Source: Streptomyces sp. NBC_00582 (GTDB taxonomy: Bacteria > Actinomycetota > Actinomycetes > Streptomycetales > Streptomycetaceae). Taken from it: 64,000 nucleotides of DNA. Of the stretch, positions 1-8,569 are shown piece by piece; the stretch's first letter is position 1, and every line of letters starts with the position of its first letter. Where the stretch lies: the NCBI RefSeq assembly GCF_036345155.1, contig NZ_CP107772.1:2542001-2606000 (forward strand), in the 5' to 3' direction. The position numbers were made by a program, and so were the translations under genes. The notes under the pieces were generated by a model. It was given only the letters and a program-made list of their open reading frames with translations, had not been told where the DNA came from and did no database searches.

Positions 1-1070
1 AAGACGCCGACCTGACTTCCTTCGCCGAGATCACCCTGTACCTCAGCAACCACCGCACGATCGTCGCCCTCCCCAGCGGGGACGGTCACCGGTGGGCCGA
101 GACGGCTCTGGACCTCGCGGGCTTCGCCACGGACCGCGACGGCATCCACCACCTGCCCCTGGACGAACCCACCAAGGCTCGCGAGGCCCTCGCCCACCTT
201 CACCAGACCGCCCGTGACTGCCGAGCCACGGTCATCACTCGGGAGGGCCCGTACCTGGGTGACATCGCCTCCGTCATCTGCGAGGGCTTGCCCGGCCCGT
301 GGGAGGCGACCGTCGAGACCTTCCCGTCCCAGCGGACACCTGGTGATCTGCTGGAGCGGTTGTGGGACTCCGGGCCGCTGATGTCCAACCTGGAGAAAAT
401 CCGGGTGCCGTGCGCAGCGATTCTCCGCGACGGCGCCGGCACCGAACTGCTCCTCGTCGAGCGGCCGGGGGACCGCCAGTATCTGGTCGGCGCTCTGCTC
501 CCCAGCCCGGACCACGTCAACGCGACCGCGCCGGGCCCGCGCAGCATCATCGCGCACAACGCCCACCTCGCCGCCGGGGCGATCCGCATCGGCCTCCTGC
601 CCGAGTACGAGCAGGCCGTCCACCTCTCGCGGCTACACGAAGTGGAAGACGACCTCACGTGGGCCCAGGAGACCTTCGAACCGGGCACCGTGCTCACGCC
701 GTATCCCCCCGACCTGGATGCTGCACTCGACCGATTCCTCACCCACGCATCGGAGTTCATCGCCACCCTCCGCCGTCCAGGCAGCAAACCCCTCACCGGG
801 CAGGAGACTGCGTTCCTCGACCGCATCGAGGCCGACCTCCAAGCAGCACGAGAGGCCAACAGCGGGAAACCGGCGTCCACCGGCTCCGCCGATGACGCTC
901 CGCTTCCTGTGGATGCGATGGAGCTGTGGCTCACCGAGGGCGAGCAACTGATCGAGATGGCCCGAGACATCACCAGTCCGCCCTCCACAGCAGCCGTGCG
1001 GGCCGGAGTCCGTACAACGCCGCCGCCCGCACCCTCGGTGTCCGCCAACAGCACCGCTCCACGCCGCTGA
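1..1070 (+). CDS. hypothetical protein, 5' end outside window
   Basis: The reading frame is open from the first complete codon at base 3, so the gene starts before the window; the internal TTG at 288 is unlikely to be the start. Function is not recognised. The segment encoded before base 300 has a small alpha/beta pattern (short strand, helix, 'AGF', strand, long helix) that recurs in the proteins at 5897, 6698, 14487 and 20909. The segment around 'IRIGLLPEYEQAV' matches 'VTLRLLPRYDQAL' in the 5897 protein, so the two are probably paralogues with their domains in permuted order. The C-terminus is a low-complexity Pro/Ala/Arg tail typical of this cluster. An MFS gene follows 28 bases later on the same strand. 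Confidence 0.75.
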   Translation, partial: DADLTSFAEITLYLSNHRTIVALPSGDGHRWAETALDLAGFATDRDGIHHLPLDEPTKAREALAHLHQTARDCRATVITREGPYLGDIASVICEGLPGPWEATVETFPSQRTPGDLLERLWDSGPLMSNLEKIRVPCAAILRDGAGTELLLVERPGDRQYLVGALLPSPDHVNATAPGPRSIIAHNAHLAAGAIRIGLLPEYEQAVHLSRLHEVEDDLTWAQETFEPGTVLTPYPPDLDAALDRFLTHASEFIATLRRPGSKPLTGQETAFLDRIEADLQAAREANSGKPASTGSADDAPLPVDAMELWLTEGEQLIEMARDITSPPSTAAVRAGVRTTPPPAPSVSANSTAPRR

Positions 1071-1098
1071 ACTCCTGAATGGAAACCCCTCTCCGCAA

Positions 1099-2313
1099 TT
1101 GACCACCACAGATCACGCGCCGGCCCAACACCCGGCTGCCGCCTCGACTTCCTATCGCGCTGTGCTGGGCAGCCGGCATGTCGCCCGGCTACTCGGCGGC
1201 ACCCTTATCGGACGCATGCCCAACGGCATGGCACCCGTCGCCATCGTGCTTCTGATCACCTCCCAAGGTGCCTCCCTGGCCTCCGCCGGACTGCTGAGCG
1301 CCCTGTACGGGCTGGCTGGCGCGCTCTCCCAGCCGGTCAAGGGCCGCCTGATGGACCGCCATGGCCAGATTCCGGTGTCCGCGCCCGGGGCAGTCCTCAA
1401 CTCCGGCTGTCTGCTGCTCCTGCTGGTCGCGGACGATCCGACCCTCGCGCTCTTCGCGGTCGTGCTCGCGGGCCTGTGCTCCCCTCCGCTGGAGGCGGGA
1501 CTGCGGGCCCTGTGGCCCACCGTCCTGCCCGACCTTGGCCGGCGCCGGGTCGCCCTCGCGCTCGACACCGGCTCCCAGGGCCTGCTCTACATCGCCGGCC
1601 CGCTCCTGGTCGCCGCGCTCGCCACCGTCTACAGTCCCCCCGCCGCGATCCTCGCGACCGTCGTGCTCGGCCTCGTGGGTACGACGGTGGTGCTCACCGC
1701 GCTCCCGTCCCGCGCCTGGCGCCCGCAGTACACCGCTGGTTCCGCCGCGGCCGGGCTGCACAGCACGCCTCTGTCGCTGATCTTCCTGGCCCATGCCGGC
1801 TTCGGGATCGCCCTCGGTGCCATGAACGTCTGGGCGGTGGCCATGGCCGAACTGCACGACATGAAGCTGCTGTCCGGGCTGATTCCCGCTGCCTTCGCCA
1901 CCGGCAGCTTTGTCGGCGGCCTCCTCTACGCCCGCCGTGCGTGGCCGGGCTCGCCCATCGTCCAGTTGCTGTCGGCCGCGGCTGGGTTCTGCGTCGGGTG
2001 GCTGCCGCTACTCGCCCTTCCCGGCCCTCACATGGCAACTGTCGTGGTCACCGTGCCGGGCGTGTTCCTCACCGTGGTGATCGCCTGTGGCTTCACGACC
2101 GCAGACGCCCTCGTGCCTGCAGGGCGGAGGACCGAAGCGTACGCCTGGCTGATCGCCTCGGTCGGCGTCGGCCAGGCCGCCGGCACCGCCCTGGCCGGGG
2201 CCCTCGCCACCCACCGCCTTACCGCGGCGGCCCTTCCCGCGGCCGGAGCCGCCCTGGCCCTGACAGTCCTCGCCGCCGCCCGCCACCGCATCACCGGCCG
2301 CGGTGAGCACTAA
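1099..2313 (+). CDS. MFS transporter
   Basis: A 404-residue integral membrane protein with about 12 hydrophobic segments and the major facilitator loop signature between helices 2 and 3 ('GRLMDRHGQIP', about residues 80-90). It is most likely a proton-driven exporter; the substrate cannot be read from sequence. The start is TTG at 1099, because an upstream ATG at 1079 runs into a stop after seven codons. The Shine-Dalgarno is weak. It closely resembles two decayed MFS fragments later in the window (43.5-44.0 kb and 47.1-47.5 kb) only at family level. Confidence 0.85.
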   Translation: MTTTDHAPAQHPAAASTSYRAVLGSRHVARLLGGTLIGRMPNGMAPVAIVLLITSQGASLASAGLLSALYGLAGALSQPVKGRLMDRHGQIPVSAPGAVLNSGCLLLLLVADDPTLALFAVVLAGLCSPPLEAGLRALWPTVLPDLGRRRVALALDTGSQGLLYIAGPLLVAALATVYSPPAAILATVVLGLVGTTVVLTALPSRAWRPQYTAGSAAAGLHSTPLSLIFLAHAGFGIALGAMNVWAVAMAELHDMKLLSGLIPAAFATGSFVGGLLYARRAWPGSPIVQLLSAAAGFCVGWLPLLALPGPHMATVVVTVPGVFLTVVIACGFTTADALVPAGRRTEAYAWLIASVGVGQAAGTALAGALATHRLTAAALPAAGAALALTVLAAARHRITGRGEH

Positions 2314-2483
2314 AAGCCCACGGCCGTCGTCCCGCCGGTCTGCTTTCCACTCCAGCGACAGCGACACGATCCCCGGTCCCGCAATAGGGGCCAACCGCTG
2401 GTTCGACGCCGACACGCCCACCTCCCCGGGGACGTCGCCACCGCCCGGCTTCCCCTCCACTACCTCTGAAAGGCCCTTCCGCC

Positions 2484-2927
2484 TTGCCCCACCCGTCTTC
2501 GTCCTTCTGGGACCACCACATCGAGGACTGCACGGTCTGCACCTCACCCGACCGCGACGAGCCGACCCTGCTGCGCTGCGCCGTCCTCACCGTCCTGCAA
2601 CACGGCGTCTTCATGGCCGAGGACGACATCCCGCTGCCCGAGATCCTCAGCGACGGCGGCCACTACCTGCGCGGCCTGGCTTCGTCCCTGGGCGGCGACG
2701 AGACCACACCGGTGCCCAAGACCGAGCACTGGCCCTGGGTCGACGCCGAACTGCGCCTGGCCGTCGCCCGCGCCGCAGGTCTAGACGCCGTCAGCACCCT
2801 CGATGCCCGTATCGACGGCGTCCTGGCCACCGCTGCCCGCAGGGCCCCGCGGCGCCAGGCGAACCTCCTCGAACGCGCCGCCGAGCAGTTCGCCGAGCAG
2901 CACGCACCCGCCTCCCGCACCCCCTGA
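2484..2927 (+). CDS. hypothetical protein
   Basis: A 147-residue soluble protein starting at TTG, preceded by GAAAGG at suitable distance. The N-terminus 'FWDHHIEDCTVCTSPDRDEPTLLRCAVLTVLQHG' has a Cys-x2-Cys pair and a helical stretch; the remainder is helical and rich in Ala/Arg. I do not recognise the family. It lies 48 bases before another small cysteine-containing protein in the same direction and probably shares its transcript. Confidence 0.65.
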   Translation: MPHPSSSFWDHHIEDCTVCTSPDRDEPTLLRCAVLTVLQHGVFMAEDDIPLPEILSDGGHYLRGLASSLGGDETTPVPKTEHWPWVDAELRLAVARAAGLDAVSTLDARIDGVLATAARRAPRRQANLLERAAEQFAEQHAPASRTP

Positions 2928-2975
2928 CCCCGCCGGCGCCCACGCCGCCCCAACACATAAGGAGAATTCCCGCCC

Positions 2976-3473
2976 ATGGCCGTCCAGAAGACCTGGACCG
3001 TCGTCCACACCTGTGGACACGAGATCACGCACGACCTGTCCGACCGACCTGCCGACCGGCGCGCCGGATTCGCCCGCTGGCTGACCGAACGCGACTGCAC
3101 CGACTGCTGGAAGGCCGCCCGCGACGGCGACAGTGCCGGCAAGGAGGAGTGGCTCGCCACCCGGCGCGCCGAAGAGCAGCAGGCCGCCACACAGTGGACC
3201 GAGCAGTTCGAGATGCCGCCGCTGGAGGGCACCGAACGCGCCCAGGACTGGGGCGAGCGCTGCCGCCATCAGCTGGCCACCCGCGCCTATGCCGCCCTGG
3301 TCACCGAGGGCACCTGGGACGAGACCGACTGGGCGGTGCTGGAGGAGAAGATCCGCACCGTCACCCGGGCCGGATGGTGGATCGACCAAAGGGATGCCGA
3401 GGGCACCGATCTGCCCGAACTCCTCGACGCCGCCACCGAACACGACCGCGGCACCGAGAACCCGTTCCGGTAG
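2976..3473 (+). CDS. hypothetical protein with N-terminal Cys/His cluster
   Basis: A 165-residue protein with a strong Shine-Dalgarno (AAGGAG) before ATG. The N-terminus carries 'HTCGHEITHDL' and then 'RDCTDCWKA', a CxH plus CxxC arrangement that could bind zinc. The rest is charged and helical with many Trp/Glu/Arg residues ('WAVLEEKIRTVTRAGWWIDQ'). Similar small zinc-ribbon-like proteins are common in Streptomyces mobile-element clusters. No function is assigned. Confidence 0.7.
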   Translation: MAVQKTWTVVHTCGHEITHDLSDRPADRRAGFARWLTERDCTDCWKAARDGDSAGKEEWLATRRAEEQQAATQWTEQFEMPPLEGTERAQDWGERCRHQLATRAYAALVTEGTWDETDWAVLEEKIRTVTRAGWWIDQRDAEGTDLPELLDAATEHDRGTENPFR

Positions 3474-3495
3474 CCGACCAGCGGTTATACCCGAC

Positions 3496-3546
3496 GATCC
3501 CCGGTTACCGAAACCGGGGATCCTCCGGAGCATTGAGCCTCCCACC
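3496..3546 (+). repeat. dispersed hairpin repeat, copy A
   Basis: A perfect 11-bp inverted repeat (GATCCCCGGTT / AACCGGGGATC, 3496-3522) closes a 5-base loop ACCGA. A divergent version of the 3' conserved arm follows. The same loop and inner stem recur at 24.0, 41.5 and 58.6 kb. This copy lies between two small genes and is unlikely to be coding. Confidence 0.75.
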
Positions 3547-3580
3547 GCCACCCCGTGCCGCTCGTGGAAGGACCTCTGCT

Positions 3581-4018
3581 GTGCCCGACGCTCCCGGCCC
3601 CTCGCACATACCCGCCGCCTGGAGACCCTCCCTGGAGACGCTGACCGCCAGGCGGGACATCACCCACGCCCACTTCACCCCTGGCGACACCGTCGTGATC
3701 CCCACCGGCGTCGCCGACGGCCGCCTGTCGGGCGACGTCATGACCATCGTCGCCCCCTCCTGGCACACACCGACGGACGAGGACGGCTGGCGGCTGCGCA
3801 ACCCCAAGGGCGGCGAGCGCACCTTCATCACCACCCACCCCCGCTACATGATCCACCTCTCCCGCCACTGCCCCGACTGCCTGATCCACCGGCGCGCCCT
3901 GGAGGACTACGTGCTGCCCAAGGTGCCCTTCGGGAGCGGGTCCTTCGACTGCGGCTGGTACTCCCTCACCCACCTCAACCAGCTCGTCCACGTGCACGAC
4001 GCACGGGGTGGCCGGTGA
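3581..4018 (+). CDS. hypothetical protein
   Basis: A 145-residue protein. The frame is open much further upstream, but GTG at 3581 is preceded by GGAAGGAC and follows the hairpin repeat, so it is the likely start. The middle part ('FTPGDTVVIPTGVADGRLSGDVMTIV') looks like a small beta-barrel. It is followed by 'HLSRHCPDCLIHR', a possible half zinc site, and a C-terminus rich in aromatic residues. Its stop overlaps the GTG of the next gene (GTGA), indicating translational coupling. Confidence 0.65.
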   Translation: MPDAPGPSHIPAAWRPSLETLTARRDITHAHFTPGDTVVIPTGVADGRLSGDVMTIVAPSWHTPTDEDGWRLRNPKGGERTFITTHPRYMIHLSRHCPDCLIHRRALEDYVLPKVPFGSGSFDCGWYSLTHLNQLVHVHDARGGR

Positions 4019-4797
4019 CCCTCCCCACGCGCCGCCCCGGCCGGACCTTGAGGCTGCTGCGCGCCGGCGCCGACGCCACGGCAGCCATCCCCGCCGTTCA
4101 CTGGCCCGCGCATCTGGCCGCCAGCCTGAGCGAACTCGACGCCACCTGGCAGGAATCCGCGCAGCTGTGCGCGGATGCCGCGTGGACGGCCCGAGCTGCC
4201 GGCCACAGCGTCCTGGGCCTGCTGCGCGCCGAGGACGCCCTCGCACCCAGGCCGGACCCGGTCGCCACCCGGGCGTTGCGGCATCTGTACCTGAGCGCCC
4301 TGCGCTACGACTTCCGCTGCCCCACCCTCGCCCTGCTCGTCGAACAGCTCCCGCCGCAGGAACGAGACGGCCTGGACTGCTACAGCCGCGCCCTGTATGC
4401 CTTCGCCCTGCTCGGGCAGTCCCGGCCCGAGGGCCTCGCCCTCATGCAGCAGGTCCTCGACAACGCCGGTGACCACGTCAAGACGATGCATGTACTGCTG
4501 CACGGACTGTGGCTCGGGCACGACCTGCCGCATCGTGAGGAGCACATGCTGCAGATCCTCAACCGGACGCCGTTCGCCTCGCGCACCGACCCGATCGCCC
4601 TGTTCCGCGAGGCCGGCGCCCTGCGCGGGCTCGGCAAGTACCGGGCCGCGCTGGCATCGATCGACCGCGCCCTGGACCTGCTGCCGCCCGGCGACGTGTC
4701 CGTCCACGCCGGCTTGGTCCGCGAACGCTCCCTGATCGCCGCGGCCCGCGACGTCCAGCGCCTCGTCGGCGGCCACACAGAAGGAGTGCCGAGGTGA
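4015..4797 (+). CDS. TPR-like helical repeat protein
   Basis: A 260-residue all-helical protein beginning at GTG inside the GTGA overlap with the upstream stop. Repeated helix pairs such as 'REAGALRGLGKYRAALASIDRALDLLPPG' near the C-terminus match the tetratricopeptide pattern, so it probably serves as a protein-protein adaptor. It also ends in a GTGA overlap with the next gene, giving three coupled genes in a row. Its partner is not evident. Confidence 0.65.
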   Translation: MTLPTRRPGRTLRLLRAGADATAAIPAVHWPAHLAASLSELDATWQESAQLCADAAWTARAAGHSVLGLLRAEDALAPRPDPVATRALRHLYLSALRYDFRCPTLALLVEQLPPQERDGLDCYSRALYAFALLGQSRPEGLALMQQVLDNAGDHVKTMHVLLHGLWLGHDLPHREEHMLQILNRTPFASRTDPIALFREAGALRGLGKYRAALASIDRALDLLPPGDVSVHAGLVRERSLIAAARDVQRLVGGHTEGVPR

Positions 4798-5681
4798 TCC
4801 CGCGCGTGCACGTCCGGCGCCTGGACGCCGCCGAGGCGCTCGCCGACGCCCTCGACCGCCCCGCGTCCGATCAGGAGGGCCTGACCGGGCACACGGTGAT
4901 CGCCCACTGGCCCGGACTGGACGACTACACCACCGACGAGCAGCCAACGTGGACATCCGAGGAATGGGCAAACCACCTGGACGCCCCGTCGCGGGAGCAT
5001 CCCTTCGCCGCAGGTCCCCGGGACGACCGCTTCGCCATCTGGCACGCCGATGTGCGGCTCGCCCCGGTCCACCGCCACCTCACCGCCCCGGAGTGGTCCG
5101 AGATCGCTCACCGGCTCGCCCGCGCCGCCGGCATCGTGACACCTGGCGACACGAACGGCTGCCGCTGGATCGCCGTCCAGGCCCAGCCCCGGCGCCTCGA
5201 CCTGATCGCCAACCTCATCTGTCCCGACGGCACCTGGACCACCCAGCCAGACCTACTCCGCCGACTGGTGACGGAGTACCGACGACTCGAGACGGACCTC
5301 GGCCTCCTTCAGCCTTTTCACGCCCCTCCCGCGCCCCACACCACCGCAGCAGCTCACCCCGCCGCCGCACCGACCGCCGTCGGCGCCGCGGCGCAACTCG
5401 CCCAGCTGCTGCACCAGCTCGCCGACGAGGCAACCGGGCCACTGGCCACCGTGCGCGGCCTCGTCGAGCACGCGGCGCACCGCCTCGGCGCCCTCCCCGA
5501 CGCCTACGGCCCCGTCTCGGAACACCAGCTGGACTGGATCGCCCGCCGACTGCTCAGCATCCAGCAGGACCTCGGAGCCGTTGCCGACCTGGCTGCCACG
5601 CCCCATCGGACGGCTCCCGCCCCCGCGTTGCCCCTCGCCCATCCCACGGCAACGTCCGCACGTCCTCTATCAACTCCCTAA
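4794..5681 (+). CDS. degenerate relaxase/mobilisation-like protein
   Basis: A 295-residue protein starting at GTG. Residues about 55-170 ('EEWANHLD...FAIWHADVRLAP...LTAPEWSEIAHRLARAAGI...CRWIAVQAQPRRLDLIANLICPDG') follow the layout of the relaxase domain found in Streptomyces mobilisation proteins. In active members this stretch reads roughly RWVAVRHADDHIHIV and supplies the metal-binding His-x-His. Here it is 'WIAVQAQPRRLDLIAN', with no histidine, so catalysis is unlikely. The C-terminal third is helical with possible coiled coil. It may act as an accessory DNA-binding or relaxosome protein. The relaxase similarity is inference from pattern. Confidence 0.55.
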   Translation: MIPRVHVRRLDAAEALADALDRPASDQEGLTGHTVIAHWPGLDDYTTDEQPTWTSEEWANHLDAPSREHPFAAGPRDDRFAIWHADVRLAPVHRHLTAPEWSEIAHRLARAAGIVTPGDTNGCRWIAVQAQPRRLDLIANLICPDGTWTTQPDLLRRLVTEYRRLETDLGLLQPFHAPPAPHTTAAAHPAAAPTAVGAAAQLAQLLHQLADEATGPLATVRGLVEHAAHRLGALPDAYGPVSEHQLDWIARRLLSIQQDLGAVADLAATPHRTAPAPALPLAHPTATSARPLSTP

Positions 5682-5896
5682 GAAATCCACCGCCCGTTGC
5701 GAGTGGCCGACCGGCACGCACCCTCCGGTCCGCCCGGAGGGGGTGCACGCCCAAGACCGGCCTGAGCGAGACGGAAGCCTCAGTCGACCGCGCCTGCCCG
5801 CCACTCCGCATCCCCACCAGCCCCAGTGTTCTCCCCGCCGCGCCGGCCGCCACCGGTCGCCGGAGATGAGCCATCCCTCTTGCCCCGAGGAGACTC

Positions 5897-6643
5897 TTGC
5901 CCGCCCCCGACGACTCCCTCGCCTCCTTCGCCGCCGTACTCGCCGGCGAACTGCCCGGCCAGTGGAGCAGCCAGTACCACCCGGAACATGCCAGCACCTC
6001 CGCCGACGAGCTGACCGCCGATGTCTGGGACATGGATCAGGTCGCCGACGCCCTGGCCGAACACCCCGTCGACCACTGCGCGGTTCTCAGCCGAGATGAC
6101 GGCACGCGGCTGTTCGTCATGGACCGCACGGGCCACGAAGACGGCTTCCTCATCGCCGCCATGGCCCCGGCAGACCTGCCCGCAGAGGCGTTCCGAGGGA
6201 TCCGCGAGCCCGACGGCATCGCCGTCGACGCGAACCCCTTCCGTGCCGCCAAGCACGTCACCCTCCGTCTGCTGCCCCGCTACGACCAAGCCCTCGCCCA
6301 GGTCCGGAACAACGCTTCCCGCCTGCCCGCATCCCGGACCCATGGGGAGCAGCGTGTGGTGATGACCTGGTCCGGCAAGGACATCGTGACTTCCAAGCCC
6401 GGCCGGGACGACATCGCCCAGATCCTGACCGACCACGGCTTCGCCTTCGATGCGCCCCGGCACCTGTTCGTACTGTCCGACGGCGATACGTCCCAGGTGG
6501 CCGCGTCCGTACGCGCGGTGGGCCACCGCCTGTCCGAGCTGGGAGTCGGAGCAGTGCTGCTGCCCCGCCGTCCCGGCCGGCCCGCGCTGGACACCACACC
6601 GGCCCAGCCACCCGTCGCGCCGGCCCCATACCGCACCCGCTGA
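5897..6643 (+). CDS. hypothetical protein, repeated small-domain family
   Basis: A 248-residue protein starting at TTG behind GAGGAG. Residues about 40-135 include 'NPFRAAKHVTLRLLPRYDQALAQVR', matching the first gene of the window. Residues about 150-225 form the small 'DIAQILTDHGFAF...HLFVLSDG...AASVRAVGHRLSELGVGAVLL' unit seen repeatedly in this cluster. No enzyme motif, signal peptide or membrane helix is visible. It sits in the plus-strand mobile-element cluster with 54 bases to the next gene. Confidence 0.7.
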   Translation: MPAPDDSLASFAAVLAGELPGQWSSQYHPEHASTSADELTADVWDMDQVADALAEHPVDHCAVLSRDDGTRLFVMDRTGHEDGFLIAAMAPADLPAEAFRGIREPDGIAVDANPFRAAKHVTLRLLPRYDQALAQVRNNASRLPASRTHGEQRVVMTWSGKDIVTSKPGRDDIAQILTDHGFAFDAPRHLFVLSDGDTSQVAASVRAVGHRLSELGVGAVLLPRRPGRPALDTTPAQPPVAPAPYRTR

Positions 6644-6697
6644 AGAGCTGGGCGGGACTTTCGAGGAGCTTCAACACTGCAGCAGGAGATCCATCCC

Positions 6698-7111
6698 TTG
6701 GGAAACCGCGCCGACGACGAAGGCACCGACGTCGAGCTCTACCGCAAACCTCTGACCGACACCGTCCACGCCGACACCCCCACCGGCGCACCCGAGCAGC
6801 TCCTCGCGCTGCTCGACAACCTCGGCTTCGAACGAAACACCGTCCAGCCCGCGGGCGCTTCGGGCCCGACCTACGTCTGGCACGAGGTCCCCGCCCACCT
6901 CAGCGAGGACGAAAAGAAGCAGCTCGGCTCCCGCGCCGTTCCTTCGCTTCTCATGGCCGGATACGTCGTCCACATCCCCGACTATCTCTTCGACGCAGCC
7001 GCCTACCGCAGCGCCGCCGCCGAAATCCGCGCCCAGCGCACCGCACCGACCACACCCGCACCCTCAGCCGGGGCGTCCTCCCGGGCCCGCAGCGTCCGCC
7101 GCGCCGGCTGA
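6698..7111 (+). CDS. small hypothetical protein, same domain family
   Basis: A 137-residue protein starting at TTG, with AGGAG about 13 bases upstream. Residues 30-85 ('PEQLLALLDNLGFERN...YVWHEVPAHLSEDEKKQLGSRAVPSLLMAGYVVHI') are one copy of the helix-'GF'-strand-long helix-strand unit that recurs in this cluster. The tail is low-complexity Thr/Pro/Ala/Arg. Function unknown. Confidence 0.65.
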   Translation: MGNRADDEGTDVELYRKPLTDTVHADTPTGAPEQLLALLDNLGFERNTVQPAGASGPTYVWHEVPAHLSEDEKKQLGSRAVPSLLMAGYVVHIPDYLFDAAAYRSAAAEIRAQRTAPTTPAPSAGASSRARSVRRAG

Positions 7112-7148
7112 CGTCGCCCAAGTCCTTGGTCCGTCCTGCAGGAGCCCC

Positions 7149-7907
7149 ATGCCCCACCCCACCGTCCCCTATGTCCTGGCGGCGCCCGGTTATCTCACCG
7201 GCGGCGGCGACTGGGAACACCTGACCGAGTGGCTGCTGCGCGGCCACGGCTGGCGGGACGTGTCCACGATCGACCAGCACACCGCCCTGGCCAGCCCCGA
7301 CGGCCGCCTGCACGTCGCCCTCAGCCGCCGGGCGGCCTGGACCTGGAGCCTGCGCGCCGCCACCTCTCACGACCAGGACTGGGCAGCGCTCCTCGGCGCG
7401 CACATCCCCGTCGAGTACATCACCGAGCTCGTCGACACCATGCTGCGACCGGCTTCCCGCTACGACCCTGATGTCCTCGGCCCGTTGCACGCGGCAGGCT
7501 GGACCACGGCCGCCGCCGCTCCCCCATCCACCACCGTGTCACCGGACGGCCTGGTCCGCTTCACCGCAGAACCCACACCCAGCCGTGCGCCGCGCCCCTG
7601 GCACGCCGCCTGCACGGTCGACAGACAAACCTGGTGGACGGCCGCGTTCAGCACCCACACCCCGCCCGGCGTCGTCGCCGCGTTCACCCGCAGCCTCGCA
7701 TCCAACGACCCGCTGCTGCGGATGGCCATCGGAACACCGCTCTACGGGTGCGGGCCCTACACCCGCGTCACCCAGACCCCCCACGGATACGACGACGAGC
7801 AAGCACAGCTCGAAGCACGGATCACCGAAGCCCGTGGCCACCGCCTCGCCGCCGCATCACCCACCGCACCGCCGCCCTCCTCCCGTCGCGCATCCCGCAC
7901 CCGCTGA
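7149..7907 (+). CDS. DUF317 domain protein
   Basis: A 252-residue protein with two DUF317-like units. The first runs from about residue 12 ('GYLTGGGDWEHLTEWLLRGHGW') to 'PVEYITELVDTML'. The second begins at 'VLGPLHAAGW' and ends at 'TPPGVVAAFTRSLA'. DUF317 is defined by 'ASPDG...WW...W.A.F....P.E...A.T.AL'. These proteins are abundant in Streptomyces, especially near conjugation genes; no biochemical role is established. Start ATG with GGAG upstream. The tail is low complexity. Confidence 0.85.
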   Translation: MPHPTVPYVLAAPGYLTGGGDWEHLTEWLLRGHGWRDVSTIDQHTALASPDGRLHVALSRRAAWTWSLRAATSHDQDWAALLGAHIPVEYITELVDTMLRPASRYDPDVLGPLHAAGWTTAAAAPPSTTVSPDGLVRFTAEPTPSRAPRPWHAACTVDRQTWWTAAFSTHTPPGVVAAFTRSLASNDPLLRMAIGTPLYGCGPYTRVTQTPHGYDDEQAQLEARITEARGHRLAAASPTAPPPSSRRASRTR

Positions 7908-8179
7908 CCGCCCCCATTCCGCTCATCACCCTCGTCTCAGGAGCTTTCCGTACCTCTCGCACCTCGCCAAACGCCACCGCCGATCACAGCTGAACGTCCG
8001 CCTCGCCTGGCTGTCTTCCTCTTCCGCCGATACCTGCGTGCCCTCGTCGCGAGCCCTCGTGATGGGGCCAACGGGCCAACCCGCTGGCCACCGGCCGGCC
8101 CGAAGCCGCCCTGGACGGATCCCGCCGCCTCGGCCACCGCAGCTAACTCCCACGCCCCCGCATCCCGACCAGGAGGCCC

Positions 8180-8569
8180 GTGACCGACCCCTCTGTTCAC
8201 CCCGTGAGATACGCCCAGGAGATCGCCGACCAGATCGGCCGGCTGTCCGAACATCTCGCGATCGTGCCGCCGCGCGAGGCCGCCCACATCCTTGCCACCG
8301 TCCTCGACCAGGACGTCGGTGTCCTGGGCCGGTTCACCGCTTTGATGGCGACCGGCTCCCAGTTCGCCAAGCACCACTCCAAGCGCGGCATCCTCCCGCC
8401 CGAGGTCTGGCTGGCGGTGGGCCGCGCCGCCAACGAACTCCACAGCATCGGCCAAGACCTCGACGAGCACGTCGAACAGCTCGATGCCATCGCCAACCCA
8501 GCCGCCCCGCCCCTGTCGGCAACACCGACACCGGTCGCTTCGGCGCTCGTCGTCAGGCGGCGCCGATGA
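8180..8569 (+). CDS. hypothetical helical protein
   Basis: A 129-residue helical protein beginning at GTG behind AGGAGG. It contains 'YAQEIADQIGRLSEHLAIVPPREAAHILATVLDQ', a pattern of amphipathic helices, and no catalytic motif. Its stop overlaps the ATG of the following DUF317 gene (ATGA), so the pair is translationally coupled. A similar coupling of a small helical gene and a DUF317 gene occurs twice more (9479/9841 and 10710/11291), which suggests that these small proteins are partners of DUF317 proteins. Confidence 0.7.
   Translation: MTDPSVHPVRYAQEIADQIGRLSEHLAIVPPREAAHILATVLDQDVGVLGRFTALMATGSQFAKHHSKRGILPPEVWLAVGRAANELHSIGQDLDEHVEQLDAIANPAAPPLSATPTPVASALVVRRRR

Noticed and set aside
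2303..3580. upstream part of a long plus-strand frame that ends at 4018
   Set aside because: Arg/Pro-rich translation typical of a wrong frame; the real genes at 2484 and 2976 occupy this stretch.
7950..8183. 77-codon frame beginning with GTA behind CAGGAG and overlapping the 8180 gene
   Set aside because: Third-position GC is clearly lower than in neighbours, other frames look equally protein-like in parts, and no homology is recognised. It may be a relic; not counted among the unusual starts.
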